Positions 7,171-14,739 of a stretch of 23,580 bases of DNA are shown here, piece by piece. Each line of letters opens with the position of its first letter. Positions within the stretch are counted from its first letter, which is position 1. The notes under the pieces are model-generated. The model saw only the letters and a list, made by a program, of their open reading frames with translations. It did no database searches and was not told where the DNA came from. The translations under genes were made by a program, and so were the position numbers. Source of the DNA: JBKHBQ01 sp046542305 (GTDB taxonomy: Bacteria; Bacteroidota; Bacteroidia; Bacteroidales; 4484-276); assembly GCA_046542305.1 (NCBI GenBank), contig JBKHBQ010000025.1, positions 1-23,580 on the forward strand, in the 5' to 3' direction.

Positions 7171-7983
7171 ATGCAGAAATCCGATCTGAACCTGAAAAAG
7201 GAATTGGTGCCAGGGTCGTGGAATGAGTTGCAGGACATGCTGTTTCACGATTCGTACAACCCGAAAATACAACGGGTGCGTTCGCCTTATATCTATCGCG
7301 GGCTCTCGATTTTTGACTATGAATTGAAAACTTCGCTGATCCGGCTTGGAGGGGATTTTCAAAAACTCGAATTTCACCTGCTTCGCAATTTCAAGAAATA
7401 TTCGCACCAGGCAGAGGTCCTGCACAATACCGAATGGGACTGGCTGGCGCTGGCACAGCACCACGGCCTGCCCACAAGGTTGCTCGACTGGACCTATTCG
7501 CCATTTGTGGCCCTGCACTTCGCCACTGCCGAACTGGATAAATTCAATTGCGACGGCATCATCTGGGCACTTAATTACGAAGCCCTGAAGAAATACCTTC
7601 CGCAAAAACTCAGTCAGGAACTCAGCAGGGTAGGCTCCAACAGCTTCACCAGCGAAATGCTGAACAATGTTTATAAAAACCTGGGCGAGTTGTCGATGGA
7701 AAAATCGGATTTCATTGTGGCTTTCGAATCGCCTTCGCTCGACTCGCGGATTGTAAATCAGTATGCCATCTTTACTTTTATGGCCCATGCACGTTCGCTG
7801 CTGGACAAGTGGCTGCTGGATAAGCCTTCACTGTATTTCCGCATCCGCATTCCGGCCGGCATGAAATGGGAGGTCAGGGATAAGCTCGATCAGCTCAACA
7901 TCAACGAACGCGTGCTTTTTCCCGGCTTCGACGGATTGAGCAAATGGCTGAAACGGCATTATGCACCCAAGGGAATTGAATAA
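7171..7983 (+). CDS. FRG-domain-containing protein
   Basis: A 270-residue, probably cytoplasmic protein. The FRG domain is recognisable from SPYIYRGLS at 38-46 (YRG in place of the eponymous F-R-G) and from the hallmark QHHGLPTRLLDWTYSPFVAL at 96-115. The C-terminal third has RIVNQYAIFTF (193-203) and ERVLFPGFDGLSKWL (246-260), which are also typical of full-length FRG proteins. The biochemical activity of the domain is not firmly known to me; FRG proteins recur in mobile and defence-associated regions. The gene lies 119 bp downstream of dinB on the same strand with its own candidate -7 box, and is followed by a strong terminator. Confidence 0.85.
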   Translation: MQKSDLNLKKELVPGSWNELQDMLFHDSYNPKIQRVRSPYIYRGLSIFDYELKTSLIRLGGDFQKLEFHLLRNFKKYSHQAEVLHNTEWDWLALAQHHGLPTRLLDWTYSPFVALHFATAELDKFNCDGIIWALNYEALKKYLPQKLSQELSRVGSNSFTSEMLNNVYKNLGELSMEKSDFIVAFESPSLDSRIVNQYAIFTFMAHARSLLDKWLLDKPSLYFRIRIPAGMKWEVRDKLDQLNINERVLFPGFDGLSKWLKRHYAPKGIE

Positions 7984-8053
7984 AATTTTATTGGGCTATT
8001 TTAGATGCAGGTAAAGGTAAATTTCCTGAAAGCAGGAGAGGACTAAATGGCGC

Positions 8054-8093
8054 AAAAAAAAACCGGGAACTGTATCGGCTCCCGGTTTTTTTT
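8054..8093. terminator. Bidirectional intrinsic terminator
   Basis: Arms ACCGGGA (8062-8068) and TCCCGGT (8080-8086) form a 7-bp GC-rich stem extended by an A-run on the left and a T-run on the right (about 14 bp in total), with an 11-nt loop. Poly-T follows on both strands. It separates the FRG gene (+) from the converging E1 gene (-). Confidence 0.9.
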
Positions 8094-8103
8094 AAATTTC
8101 CTG

Positions 8104-10173
8104 TTAGAATTCCAGCAGCTTTTTAGCTGCATGATATATTTTTTCATCATCCGGCAGGATGGCTTTTTCCAGGATACGATTGAACCCGACTGGCGTAAAT
8201 GTGGCGCCGATGCGTTTTACCGGTGCATCGAGGTATTTAAAACCGTCTTCGGCAATTATTGAAGCCAGTTCGCCGCCAAATCCGGAAAATACTTTGTCCT
8301 CATGAACCACCAGCGCCCGGCTGGTTTTCTTTATCGATTCCAGGATCGTTTCCTTATCCAGCGGAATCAGCGAGCGGATATCGATCACCTCAACCGATTT
8401 GCCTTCTTCTTTCTCGAGCCTTTCGGCAGCTTTCAGGCACATATGGGTGGTGTTGCCGTAGGTGATCATGGTGAGGTTGGTGCCTTCGCGGCGGATGCGT
8501 GCTACTCCGAACGGAACCTCGAAATCCTCCGGGACTTCGGCTTCGCCGGCCGGATCGTTATACAGCGCTTTGGGTTCGAGAAACAATGCCGGTCCTTCGG
8601 AGCGAAGGCACGTACGAAGCAAGCCCGCAGCATCGTCGGCAAACGAAGGATATACTACCCTGATGCCGGGAAAAGTTGTTAATGCTGCCTCGGTTGTTTG
8701 CGAATGGTACAAGCCGCCGCCGATGTATCCTCCTGATGCCAGCCTGATGGTGACGTTGGGGGCAAATTTGCCGTTGCTGCGCCAGTAGTCGTGGGTCAGT
8801 TCAACATATTGTTCCATGGCAGGCCAGAAATAATCGGCAAATTCAGCGCCTTCAATGACTATTCGGATTTTTTTATCGAACCGGCTCATGCCATTGGCAG
8901 TGCCAACGATATAGTCTTCGGCAATGGGGGCGTTGAACACCCGCTGAGGGCCGAATTCCTGCTGCAGACCTTTGGAAACGTTGAAAATTCCGCCTTTTTC
9001 CTTATTGGCCATATCCTGTCCCCAGATAAAAGTATCGGGATTGTGGCGGAATTCGGCCTTCAGCGTCGAGTTGAGAGCCTCGATGAGCCGCATGCGTTTG
9101 CCTTCGCCATTGTGCAGCCCGGTGGGATATTTTTTCGAAACATAAGGTTCGGGAATTACAAAATCAAAAATCGATTTGGGATCAGGATCGGGTGCTTTCA
9201 ATACTTTTTTATGGGCCGCCGAAATTTCTTTTTTGGCTTTTGCATCCAGTTCATCCAGTTCTTCATCCGTAAATAAGTCGGCATAGGTGAGTCGGGCCCT
9301 GAATTTCTTCAGCGGGTCGAGCAGTTCCATTTCCGAAAGTTCGGTATCGGAGCGGTATAGCTCGTGGCGGTCTGAATTGGAGTGCGATCCCATCCTGATG
9401 CAGTTTGCATGTACGATCACCGGCAGGCCTTCTTCCCTCACAATTTTTTTGGCTTTCAGCATTGCATTCATCGAGTTGAACGGGTCCTTGCCGTTAGCAT
9501 AAATGATGCGAAGGTTTTTAAAGCCGTGGAAATTGTCGGCCGCACGTGGATTGGCAGTTTGCTGCTCCTTGGGTACGGAAATCCCGAAGCCGTTGTCCTG
9601 GAATACGAAGATTACAGGGAGTTTTTCGGTGGAAGCGCCATTGATGGCTTCGTACACATAGCCTTCGGAGGTGGAGGATTCGCCCTGCGAACTGATGGCG
9701 ACGCCTTCGGCTCCGTAGAATTTGATGGCACGGGCAACACCCACTGCATGAAGCGTATGGTTGCCGGTAGCCGACGAAACCGAATGAATGTTCCATTCAG
9801 GTTTGGCAAAGTGATTTGACATGTGCCGCCCGCCGCTTGAAGGATCGGTGGCTTTCGACAGCCCGTTGAGGATGATCTCTTCGGTGGTCATTCCGGCGGC
9901 CAGTACCGTGAGCATATCACGATAGTAGGGGAACAGATGGTCTTTTTCCTTTTCGAACATCAACCCCAGGGCCAGTTGAATACCATCATGACCGGCATAG
10001 GGTGCATGATACGACCAGCCCAGGGCCTGCTTGAGGTAGTTGGGTGCCTTTCTGTCGATCTGCCGCCCGAGGGTCATCAAATAGTACCAGTTTCCAAGGG
10101 TTTCCCTGTCGGTTTGCTTTATGCTGTAAATCTTATCTTCTTTACGAAGGGTAAAATCTTTGCGATTACTCAT
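8104..10173 (-). CDS. 2-oxoacid dehydrogenase E1 component, alpha and beta subunits fused
   Basis: A 689-residue thiamine diphosphate enzyme that decarboxylates 2-oxoacids and passes the acyl group to lipoyl-E2. Residues 20-330 are E1-alpha: HAPYAGHDGIQLALG (56-70), SSGGRHMSNHF (112-122) and a ThDP/Mg region running from QGESSTSEG (163-171) to QDN (192-194). Residues 357-689 are E1-beta: FNAPIAED (413-420), EGAEFADYF (441-449) and GGGLYHSQTTEA (485-496). Branched-chain 2-oxoacids are the likeliest substrates from family resemblance, but pyruvate-type use cannot be excluded. The metal motif reads GES instead of the usual GDG. I chose ATG 10173 because the 14 residues upstream do not look conserved and it fits the family length. 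No E2 or E3 gene is adjacent, and no clear promoter was found upstream. Confidence 0.9.
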   Translation of the reverse strand: MSNRKDFTLRKEDKIYSIKQTDRETLGNWYYLMTLGRQIDRKAPNYLKQALGWSYHAPYAGHDGIQLALGLMFEKEKDHLFPYYRDMLTVLAAGMTTEEIILNGLSKATDPSSGGRHMSNHFAKPEWNIHSVSSATGNHTLHAVGVARAIKFYGAEGVAISSQGESSTSEGYVYEAINGASTEKLPVIFVFQDNGFGISVPKEQQTANPRAADNFHGFKNLRIIYANGKDPFNSMNAMLKAKKIVREEGLPVIVHANCIRMGSHSNSDRHELYRSDTELSEMELLDPLKKFRARLTYADLFTDEELDELDAKAKKEISAAHKKVLKAPDPDPKSIFDFVIPEPYVSKKYPTGLHNGEGKRMRLIEALNSTLKAEFRHNPDTFIWGQDMANKEKGGIFNVSKGLQQEFGPQRVFNAPIAEDYIVGTANGMSRFDKKIRIVIEGAEFADYFWPAMEQYVELTHDYWRSNGKFAPNVTIRLASGGYIGGGLYHSQTTEAALTTFPGIRVVYPSFADDAAGLLRTCLRSEGPALFLEPKALYNDPAGEAEVPEDFEVPFGVARIRREGTNLTMITYGNTTHMCLKAAERLEKEEGKSVEVIDIRSLIPLDKETILESIKKTSRALVVHEDKVFSGFGGELASIIAEDGFKYLDAPVKRIGATFTPVGFNRILEKAILPDDEKIYHAAKKLLEF

Positions 10174-10349
10174 TGCTCTTTGATTAAATCTTAAAAATTT
10201 TAAATAAAAATTCAATCTAATAACAGCGATGGGTTTGCTTTGTTCAGCAAGAAAAGATTGTGTTTAACATTTGTAAGGCAGGATTAAAACCGGCCAGGCA
10301 AAGCCGGATTTTCCTAAAAGGTATGCAACGTCTTGCAAATAACTGGATA
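10174..10349. other. Intergenic region between two minus-strand genes
   Basis: This 176-bp spacer holds the leader of the E1 gene and the terminator of the DoxX-like gene. A small hairpin (TTGCT/AGCAA with a 6-nt loop, about 10235-10250) is visible. No ORF, tRNA or TAnnTTTG box on the minus strand was found. Confidence 0.5.
10286..10312 (-). terminator. Intrinsic terminator after the DoxX-like gene
   Basis: CCGGC (10290-10294) and GCCGG (10303-10307) form a 5-bp GC stem with an 8-nt loop, extended by A/T pairs. On the minus strand it is followed by TTTTAATCC. It lies about 40 bp beyond the stop codon of the gene ending at 10350. Confidence 0.65.
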
Positions 10350-11630
10350 TTAATTTTCCAGGTTCAGATATTCGTCTTCAATCTCATCCCAGTCGGGCAG
10401 GTTGTTGTGGTGCCATTTATCCACCACAACGCCGTCCTTCATCAACATCAGTCCCGGATTGGAGCGGATCATGGTTTTGAGAACAATGTCGTCGGCATTA
10501 AAAAACGGTATTTCGGGAGAGATGCCCGTTTGATCCACAAATCTTTCGATTTTATTTTTCAAAGTAGCCGTAATTACGATCATCGAAATGTCAGCTTCTT
10601 CAGCTTTTTGATACATTCTGTCGATATGCTGAAATGCTTCCCTGTCAGTATTCATCAAATCCCACGCAATGACAAAGAAATGATAACCGGGATTTTCGAG
10701 ATAAGCCTTTGTAACATCCTGCCCTTCGAAATCGATAATGGCCAGATCCATTCCCGGAACTTTATTCGGATCTTCTATGCGCTGGCTAACAAATTCCCAG
10801 TTTTCAAGCCATTCAGGATCGTCGTAAGGATAATCCGGCGACAGATATTCTTTGGTTTCACCGGTATTCACATTCCGGTAGGTCAAATAATAACGAATGG
10901 GTTCAGGATTTTCCATGATCATTTTGTTCCCGGTTTTCCACGGCCTGAAGTCCATCATCGGCAGGTTGATATAATTGATGTACTGAAATCCGAAAAACAA
11001 TGCGATCAACACAGCTCCGAGAGTCCATTCTGTAGTATTGCCAAATGTTCTGCGAATACGGCTTCTGTTAAGAAAAATAATCAGCACAAATACATCAATC
11101 ACCAGGTTTTTATACAAAGTTTGCCAGTTGGTCATGATCAGGGCATCGCCAAAACATCCGCAATCGGGCACGGGGTTGTTCAGCGCATCGTTGATGGTGG
11201 TGAGGGTAAAAAATGTCATCATCAGCATCAGGTACCAGGAGGTGAATTTTGGCTTGAGATTCAGCAGCAGCAAGCCCCCCAGAAGCAATTCGGCGGCGTT
11301 GAGTACAAACGAAAGAAAAACGGCGGCTGGCATCATCCACTCCGTGCCATAGGCGATAAAATAATCTTCGATGCGGTAAGCCGTTCCCAGCGGATCCACC
11401 GCCTTTACAAATCCCGAAAACAAAAACAGGAGTCCCAGGATAATTTGTGTGGAGCGGATCATGACCGGTGTGAAGATTTTCCGGTAGCGCACAGCCAATA
11501 CCATTTCGAAAAGCAGCAGGATCAGGAAAAAGGCATGAAATCCGGGAAAATGCACAATAAGGTATGCCGAAAATAAAGTGATCAGAATAATTGCCCAGCC
11601 GGTAATCGATTTCATCGTTTGTTGTTTCAT
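10350..11630 (-). CDS. DoxX/MauE-like membrane protein with C-terminal thioredoxin-like domain (BT_3928-like)
   Basis: A 426-residue protein. Residues 10-220 hold about seven to eight membrane segments of DoxX/MauE type, including FSGFVKAVDPLGTAYRIEDYF (71-91, the conserved family loop) and PDCGCFGDAL (155-164), a cysteine pair found in MauE-like proteins and a candidate redox site. Residues 240-426 are soluble and resemble a thioredoxin fold (VIAWDLMNTD, a strand with ISMIVITA, and a MKDGVVVDKWH end motif), but lack the CxxC active site. A role in membrane or periplasmic disulfide or redox handling is inferred, not shown. It is the last gene of an apparent operon with DUF1599, 74 bp upstream. 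ATG 11630 was taken; ATG 11615 is an alternative. Confidence 0.82.
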   Translation of the reverse strand: MKQQTMKSITGWAIILITLFSAYLIVHFPGFHAFFLILLLFEMVLAVRYRKIFTPVMIRSTQIILGLLFLFSGFVKAVDPLGTAYRIEDYFIAYGTEWMMPAAVFLSFVLNAAELLLGGLLLLNLKPKFTSWYLMLMMTFFTLTTINDALNNPVPDCGCFGDALIMTNWQTLYKNLVIDVFVLIIFLNRSRIRRTFGNTTEWTLGAVLIALFFGFQYINYINLPMMDFRPWKTGNKMIMENPEPIRYYLTYRNVNTGETKEYLSPDYPYDDPEWLENWEFVSQRIEDPNKVPGMDLAIIDFEGQDVTKAYLENPGYHFFVIAWDLMNTDREAFQHIDRMYQKAEEADISMIVITATLKNKIERFVDQTGISPEIPFFNADDIVLKTMIRSNPGLMLMKDGVVVDKWHHNNLPDWDEIEDEYLNLEN

Positions 11631-11704
11631 TGAAAAGCAGATTGATTAGTTTTTAAAACGGAATAAACGCCGGTTGTTTTGAAAAGGTTGAAAAGGGGAG
11701 GGGA

Positions 11705-12262
11705 TTATTTCTCATGCCTGGTTTCCTCTTCAGCTATTTTGATGAGGGCAAACAGCGAATAGTTGATAATATCGCTGTAATTGGCATCCAGCCCTTCAGA
11801 AATCAGTGTTTTTCCTTTGTTGTCTTCGATTTGCTTAATCCGCAGCAGTTTCATCAGGATGATGTCCGTGTAGGACGAAACGCGCATGTTTCGCCAGGCT
11901 TCGTCGTAATCGTGGTTTTTATCCTCCATCAGCGATTTGGCTGCGTAAATGTGTTTGTTGTACAACTCTAAAGCAGTCAGTGCATTCAGGTCGGGCTTTT
12001 CTTCCACGCCTCTTTCCAGTTGAATCAGTGCCATGACCGAATAATTCACGATGCCGATAAATTCGTCGCGGATATCTTCGTCGATGCGTGATACGCCTTT
12101 TTTCTGGATGCTGCGGATGCGGTTGGCCTTGATGTAGATCTGATCGGTGAGCGAGGGCGTGCGCAGGATACGCCACGCGCTGCCGTAGTCTTTCATTTTC
12201 TTTTCAAATAAATCCCTGCACAGGCTTATTGCGTCTTCAAACTGCTGGTTGGTTTGTGTCAT
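11705..12262 (-). CDS. DUF1599 (Nmad1-like) protein with duplicated domain
   Basis: A 185-residue protein made of two copies of one unit: KKMKDYGSAWRILRTPSLTDQI with KANRIRSIQ, then EDKNHDYDEAWRNMRVSSYTDI with KLLRIKQIE, each followed by an (I/V)NYS(V/L)(M/F)ALI helix. This matches DUF1599, described as nucleotide-modification-associated domain 1; its activity is unknown to me. The conserved D-Y-x-x-A-W motif in both repeats is the likeliest functional site. The start was set at ATG 12262 because upstream residues run into the previous gene; the intergenic gap is then 16 bp. It sits between a secreted coiled-coil protein gene and the DoxX-like gene in a probable minus-strand operon, divergent from folP. 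Confidence 0.85.
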   Translation of the reverse strand: MTQTNQQFEDAISLCRDLFEKKMKDYGSAWRILRTPSLTDQIYIKANRIRSIQKKGVSRIDEDIRDEFIGIVNYSVMALIQLERGVEEKPDLNALTALELYNKHIYAAKSLMEDKNHDYDEAWRNMRVSSYTDIILMKLLRIKQIEDNKGKTLISEGLDANYSDIINYSLFALIKIAEEETRHEK

Positions 12263-12278
12263 TACGATTGGTTGGTAA

Positions 12279-12902
12279 CTATTTTCTGTTCTTTTCCTTT
12301 TTTTCTTCCGGATCTTTATCGGTTGGTTCGTCATCCACATCGCCGGCACCGGTAAGTTCCCGAAGCTCTTTTTCGGCTTCCTCAAGAGCTTTAACGGCCG
12401 GTTTCATTTTTTCTTTTCCGGTTTTCATTTTTTCACGGCCTTTGTCGATATTGACTTTTCCTTTTTCAAATTTTTTGTTGGCGGCTTTAATTTTATCGTT
12501 CATGGTGCGGCTGTCATCGCGGTAGCGTGTATCCCGTTCGCGCAGGGAAGTTCTTGCCTGGTCGCGCGCTGTTCGGTCGTCGGTTTTTAGTTGTTTTTCC
12601 AGCGCCCTGTGTTCCGACTGATAGGTTTTATCCATGGCTGTTCTTTCGGCTTTCAGCCTTTTCAGCTCCTCTTTGGCTTCCGTCATCATTTGTTCGCCTG
12701 CGGCAATGAGGCTGTCGCCTTCGTCGAGGTAAACCTGTACACGATCTATCGAAAGTTGCGCCCGCTCCACTTTGTCCTGTGCGCGTTTCAGCATTTGTTC
12801 CTCGCGGCTCATTCCTGTTTCTGCAACCTGAGCCTGCAGTATCCCGCACAATGGCAGCAGCATGCCTATAACCAGGAATTTGATTGATTTTCTGTTCATC
12901 AT
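12279..12902 (-). CDS. Secreted or periplasmic coiled-coil protein, function unknown
   Basis: A 207-residue protein with a signal peptide (residues 1-25; hydrophobic LVIGMLLPLCGIL, then a likely cleavage after LQA). The mature part is almost entirely charged and helical, rich in Lys, Glu, Arg and Asp with heptad-like spacing, for example MLKRAQDKVERAQLSIDRV near residues 37-55 and repeated GKxNIDKGREKMKTGKEKMK near 147-168. The tail is acidic-basic and disordered (DVDDEPTDKDPEEKKEKNRK). No catalytic motif is seen. It is the first gene of the minus-strand operon leading to DUF1599 and the DoxX-like gene. A structural or periplasmic scaffold role is only a guess. Confidence 0.75.
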   Translation of the reverse strand: MMNRKSIKFLVIGMLLPLCGILQAQVAETGMSREEQMLKRAQDKVERAQLSIDRVQVYLDEGDSLIAAGEQMMTEAKEELKRLKAERTAMDKTYQSEHRALEKQLKTDDRTARDQARTSLRERDTRYRDDSRTMNDKIKAANKKFEKGKVNIDKGREKMKTGKEKMKPAVKALEEAEKELRELTGAGDVDDEPTDKDPEEKKEKNRK

Positions 12903-12921
12903 GATAAGGATTATGAATCCT

Positions 12922-12929
12922 CAAAAATA
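12922..12929 (-). promoter_or_regulatory. Candidate -7 box for the coiled-coil gene operon
   Basis: The minus strand reads TATTTTTG (plus CAAAAATA), ending 20 bp before the start codon at 12902. The same 11-bp sequence CTCAAAAATAA recurs at 12979-12989. No matching TTG element was found. Confidence 0.35.
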
Positions 12930-12998
12930 AAATGCTTTATTTTCGTGGCATGTTAATGAGATGTAAATTTTTTAAGGTCTCAAAAATAATCTTTTCCA

Positions 12999-13844
12999 AT
13001 GAAGAAGCAGATCGATTGGCATAACGGCGTGATGGATCTATCCAAACCGCTGGTGATGGGGATTCTGAACACTGCACCGGATTCGTTTTATGATGGCGGC
13101 AAATACGCAGGGTTAGAAGAAAATATGAACCAGGTAGCACGCATGATCCGTGAGGGAGCCTCGATTGTGGATGTGGGCGCCGTTTCCACGCGGCCGGGCG
13201 CCCCGAAGGTTAGCGAAGCCGACGAGTGGCAGCGCCTGGAGCCGGTATTGAAACAATTAACCCGTCGGTTTCCCGATCTGTGCATTTCGGTGGATACCTG
13301 GCGGAGCAACATTGCGCGCAAAGCCGTGGAAGCCGGTGCAGCCATTGTGAATGATATTTCGGGCGGCGGATTCGATGAAAAAATGTTCGAAACCATTGTA
13401 CGGTTGAACGTTCCATTTATTATGATGCACATCCAGGGAACGCCCCAAACTATGCAGACCAATCCGCAGTACGGGGATGTTGTTGAAGAAGTGTATCAGT
13501 ATTTCGATCAGCGGCTGGAGAAGCTGTTTGCTGCGGGCATGAAAGCGGATGTGATCCTCGATCCCGGATTCGGGTTTGGAAAAAATACGGATCACAATTA
13601 CCGTCTTTTGTATGGCATTGAAAAGCTCAAATCATCAGGGTTTCCCGTGCTGTGCGGAGTGTCGCGCAAATCCATGATCAACCGCGTGCTTGGCACCCGG
13701 CCCGAAAATGCCCTGAACGGCACCACTGCCGTCAACATGCTTGCGCTGATACATGGCGCTGATATCCTGCGGGTGCACGACGTGAAGGAGGCCGTGCAGG
13801 TGGTGAAAATCTTTAACCAGTATCGCGAAAGCGGCGCCTTTTAG
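12999..13844 (+). CDS. folP: Dihydropteroate synthase
   Basis: A 281-residue TIM-barrel enzyme that condenses 6-hydroxymethyl-7,8-dihydropterin pyrophosphate with p-aminobenzoate in folate synthesis. Motifs in order: MGILNTAPDSFYDGG (20-34, substrate loop 1), VDVGAVSTRPGAP (57-69, loop 2), SVDTWRSNIARKAVEAGA (97-114), IVNDISGG (116-123), DPGFGFGK (188-195), CGVSRKSMI (219-227) and RVHDVK (258-263). All expected pterin and pABA ligands appear to be present. Loop 1 reads N-T-A-P-D-S-F where most enzymes have N-V-T-P-D-S-F. It is divergent from the coiled-coil/DUF1599 operon and is followed 89 bp later by cdaA, a common pairing in Bacteroidota. The ATG at 12999 gives the standard N terminus. Confidence 0.96.
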   Translation: MKKQIDWHNGVMDLSKPLVMGILNTAPDSFYDGGKYAGLEENMNQVARMIREGASIVDVGAVSTRPGAPKVSEADEWQRLEPVLKQLTRRFPDLCISVDTWRSNIARKAVEAGAAIVNDISGGGFDEKMFETIVRLNVPFIMMHIQGTPQTMQTNPQYGDVVEEVYQYFDQRLEKLFAAGMKADVILDPGFGFGKNTDHNYRLLYGIEKLKSSGFPVLCGVSRKSMINRVLGTRPENALNGTTAVNMLALIHGADILRVHDVKEAVQVVKIFNQYRESGAF

Positions 13845-13912
13845 ATAACACGATCGTGATGCTTTCCGGCTGAATTCCCTTTCCCGTTGCTTCCTCACTT
13901 GAATTAATTGCT

Positions 13913-13920
13913 TATTTTTG
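13913..13920 (+). promoter_or_regulatory. Candidate -7 box for cdaA
   Basis: TATTTTTG matches TAnnTTTG and ends 13 bp before the ATG. The nearest TTG (13887-13889) is 23 bp upstream, longer than optimal. It suggests cdaA may also be transcribed independently of folP. Confidence 0.45.
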
Positions 13921-13933
13921 GCAACAATTCATC

Positions 13934-14734
13934 ATGCCTATGCCCGTATTGTTTATCACCGCTTTTATCGACATCCGGCTGACCGATGTGATCGATGTCC
14001 TGCTGGTGGCTTTTTTGTTGTACGAATTGTATAACCTGCTGAAAGGCACGGCGGCAATCAATATTTTTCTCGGCATTGTAGCAATTTTTCTGCTGTGGCG
14101 GCTGGTATCGGTGCTGCAGATGGAAATGCTGAGCGAAATTCTCGGGGCATTTATTTCGGTGGGTTTTATTGCACTGATTGTAGTATTTCAGCCGGAAATC
14201 AGGCAGTTTCTGCTGCTGATCGGCACTCCCCGTTTCATGAATAAAACCCGCGACAGGCTGAATTTTCTCCGTTTCAACATCAAACCAGGTATGGGCCTCG
14301 ATGTAGACCCCATCGTAACCGCCTGCCGCAAAATGTCGGCAAACAAAACCGGTGCGTTGATCATTATTGCCAAACTGAACGAACTGCGGCAATACGTGGA
14401 AACCGGCCAGATACTGGACGCAAGGATTTCCGATGATCTGTTGATGAATATCTTTTACAAGAACAGTCCGCTGCATGATGGCGCGGTAGTCATCGTGAAC
14501 AACAAGATAAAATCCGCCAGGTCCATTTTGCCGGTTTCGAGCAACAAGAAAATATCGGTGAGTCTGGGTTTGAGGCACAGGGCAGCCGTGGGCGTTACCG
14601 AAAAAACCGACGCCATCGCGGTGATCGTTTCCGAAGAAACCGGTGAAATCGCCTATTCTAAAAAAGGCGTGTTGATTCAGAGCGTGAATCCATCGCACCT
14701 GAAAAATTTCCTCGATAACGAATTCAACTCCTGA
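13934..14734 (+). CDS. cdaA: Diadenylate cyclase (c-di-AMP synthase), CdaA type
   Basis: A 266-residue membrane-anchored enzyme that makes c-di-AMP from two ATP. Residues 5-90 contain three hydrophobic segments, ending in FQPEIRQFLLLIG (85-97), the usual junction. The DisA-N catalytic domain follows with HDGAVVI (181-187, the DGA metal/ATP motif) and LRHRAAVG (213-220, the RHR motif), both intact. Length and layout are those of CdaA rather than DisA or CdaS. c-di-AMP usually controls potassium/osmolyte balance and envelope stress; its targets in this organism are not visible here. The gene converges on the TPR lipoprotein gene with only 5 bp between stop codons and no terminator hairpin. ATG 13934 was used; ATG 13940 is an alternative. 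Confidence 0.95.
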   Translation: MPMPVLFITAFIDIRLTDVIDVLLVAFLLYELYNLLKGTAAINIFLGIVAIFLLWRLVSVLQMEMLSEILGAFISVGFIALIVVFQPEIRQFLLLIGTPRFMNKTRDRLNFLRFNIKPGMGLDVDPIVTACRKMSANKTGALIIIAKLNELRQYVETGQILDARISDDLLMNIFYKNSPLHDGAVVIVNNKIKSARSILPVSSNKKISVSLGLRHRAAVGVTEKTDAIAVIVSEETGEIAYSKKGVLIQSVNPSHLKNFLDNEFNS

Positions 14735-14739
14735 TAGGA

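Noticed and set aside
7109..7181. An 11-bp sequence ATGCAGAAATC occurs at 7109-7119 and again at the FRG start codon (7171-7181).
   Set aside because: Too short and AT-rich, with no flanking structure; chance or a small duplication is enough to explain it.
8104..10215. A longer E1 start at 10215 adding 14 residues.
   Set aside because: The extra residues (NFYLKFLRFNQRA) do not look like the family N terminus; ATG 10173 fits better.
10260..11576. A long plus-strand open frame of 438 codons opposite the DoxX-like gene.
   Set aside because: It is the antisense frame of a clear multi-helix membrane protein gene, has no motif of its own, and its composition is that of a reverse complement.
12920..12989. 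Direct repeat CTCAAAAATAA at 12920-12930 and 12979-12989 in the folP/coiled-coil divergent spacer.
   Set aside because: A-rich 11-mer; likely coincidence, and each copy mainly reflects a -7-like box. Kept only as a note in the promoter entry.
13904..14698. A minus-strand open frame opposite cdaA.
   Set aside because: Rich in His and Gln with no recognisable domain, as expected of a shadow frame; cdaA on the plus strand is unmistakable.
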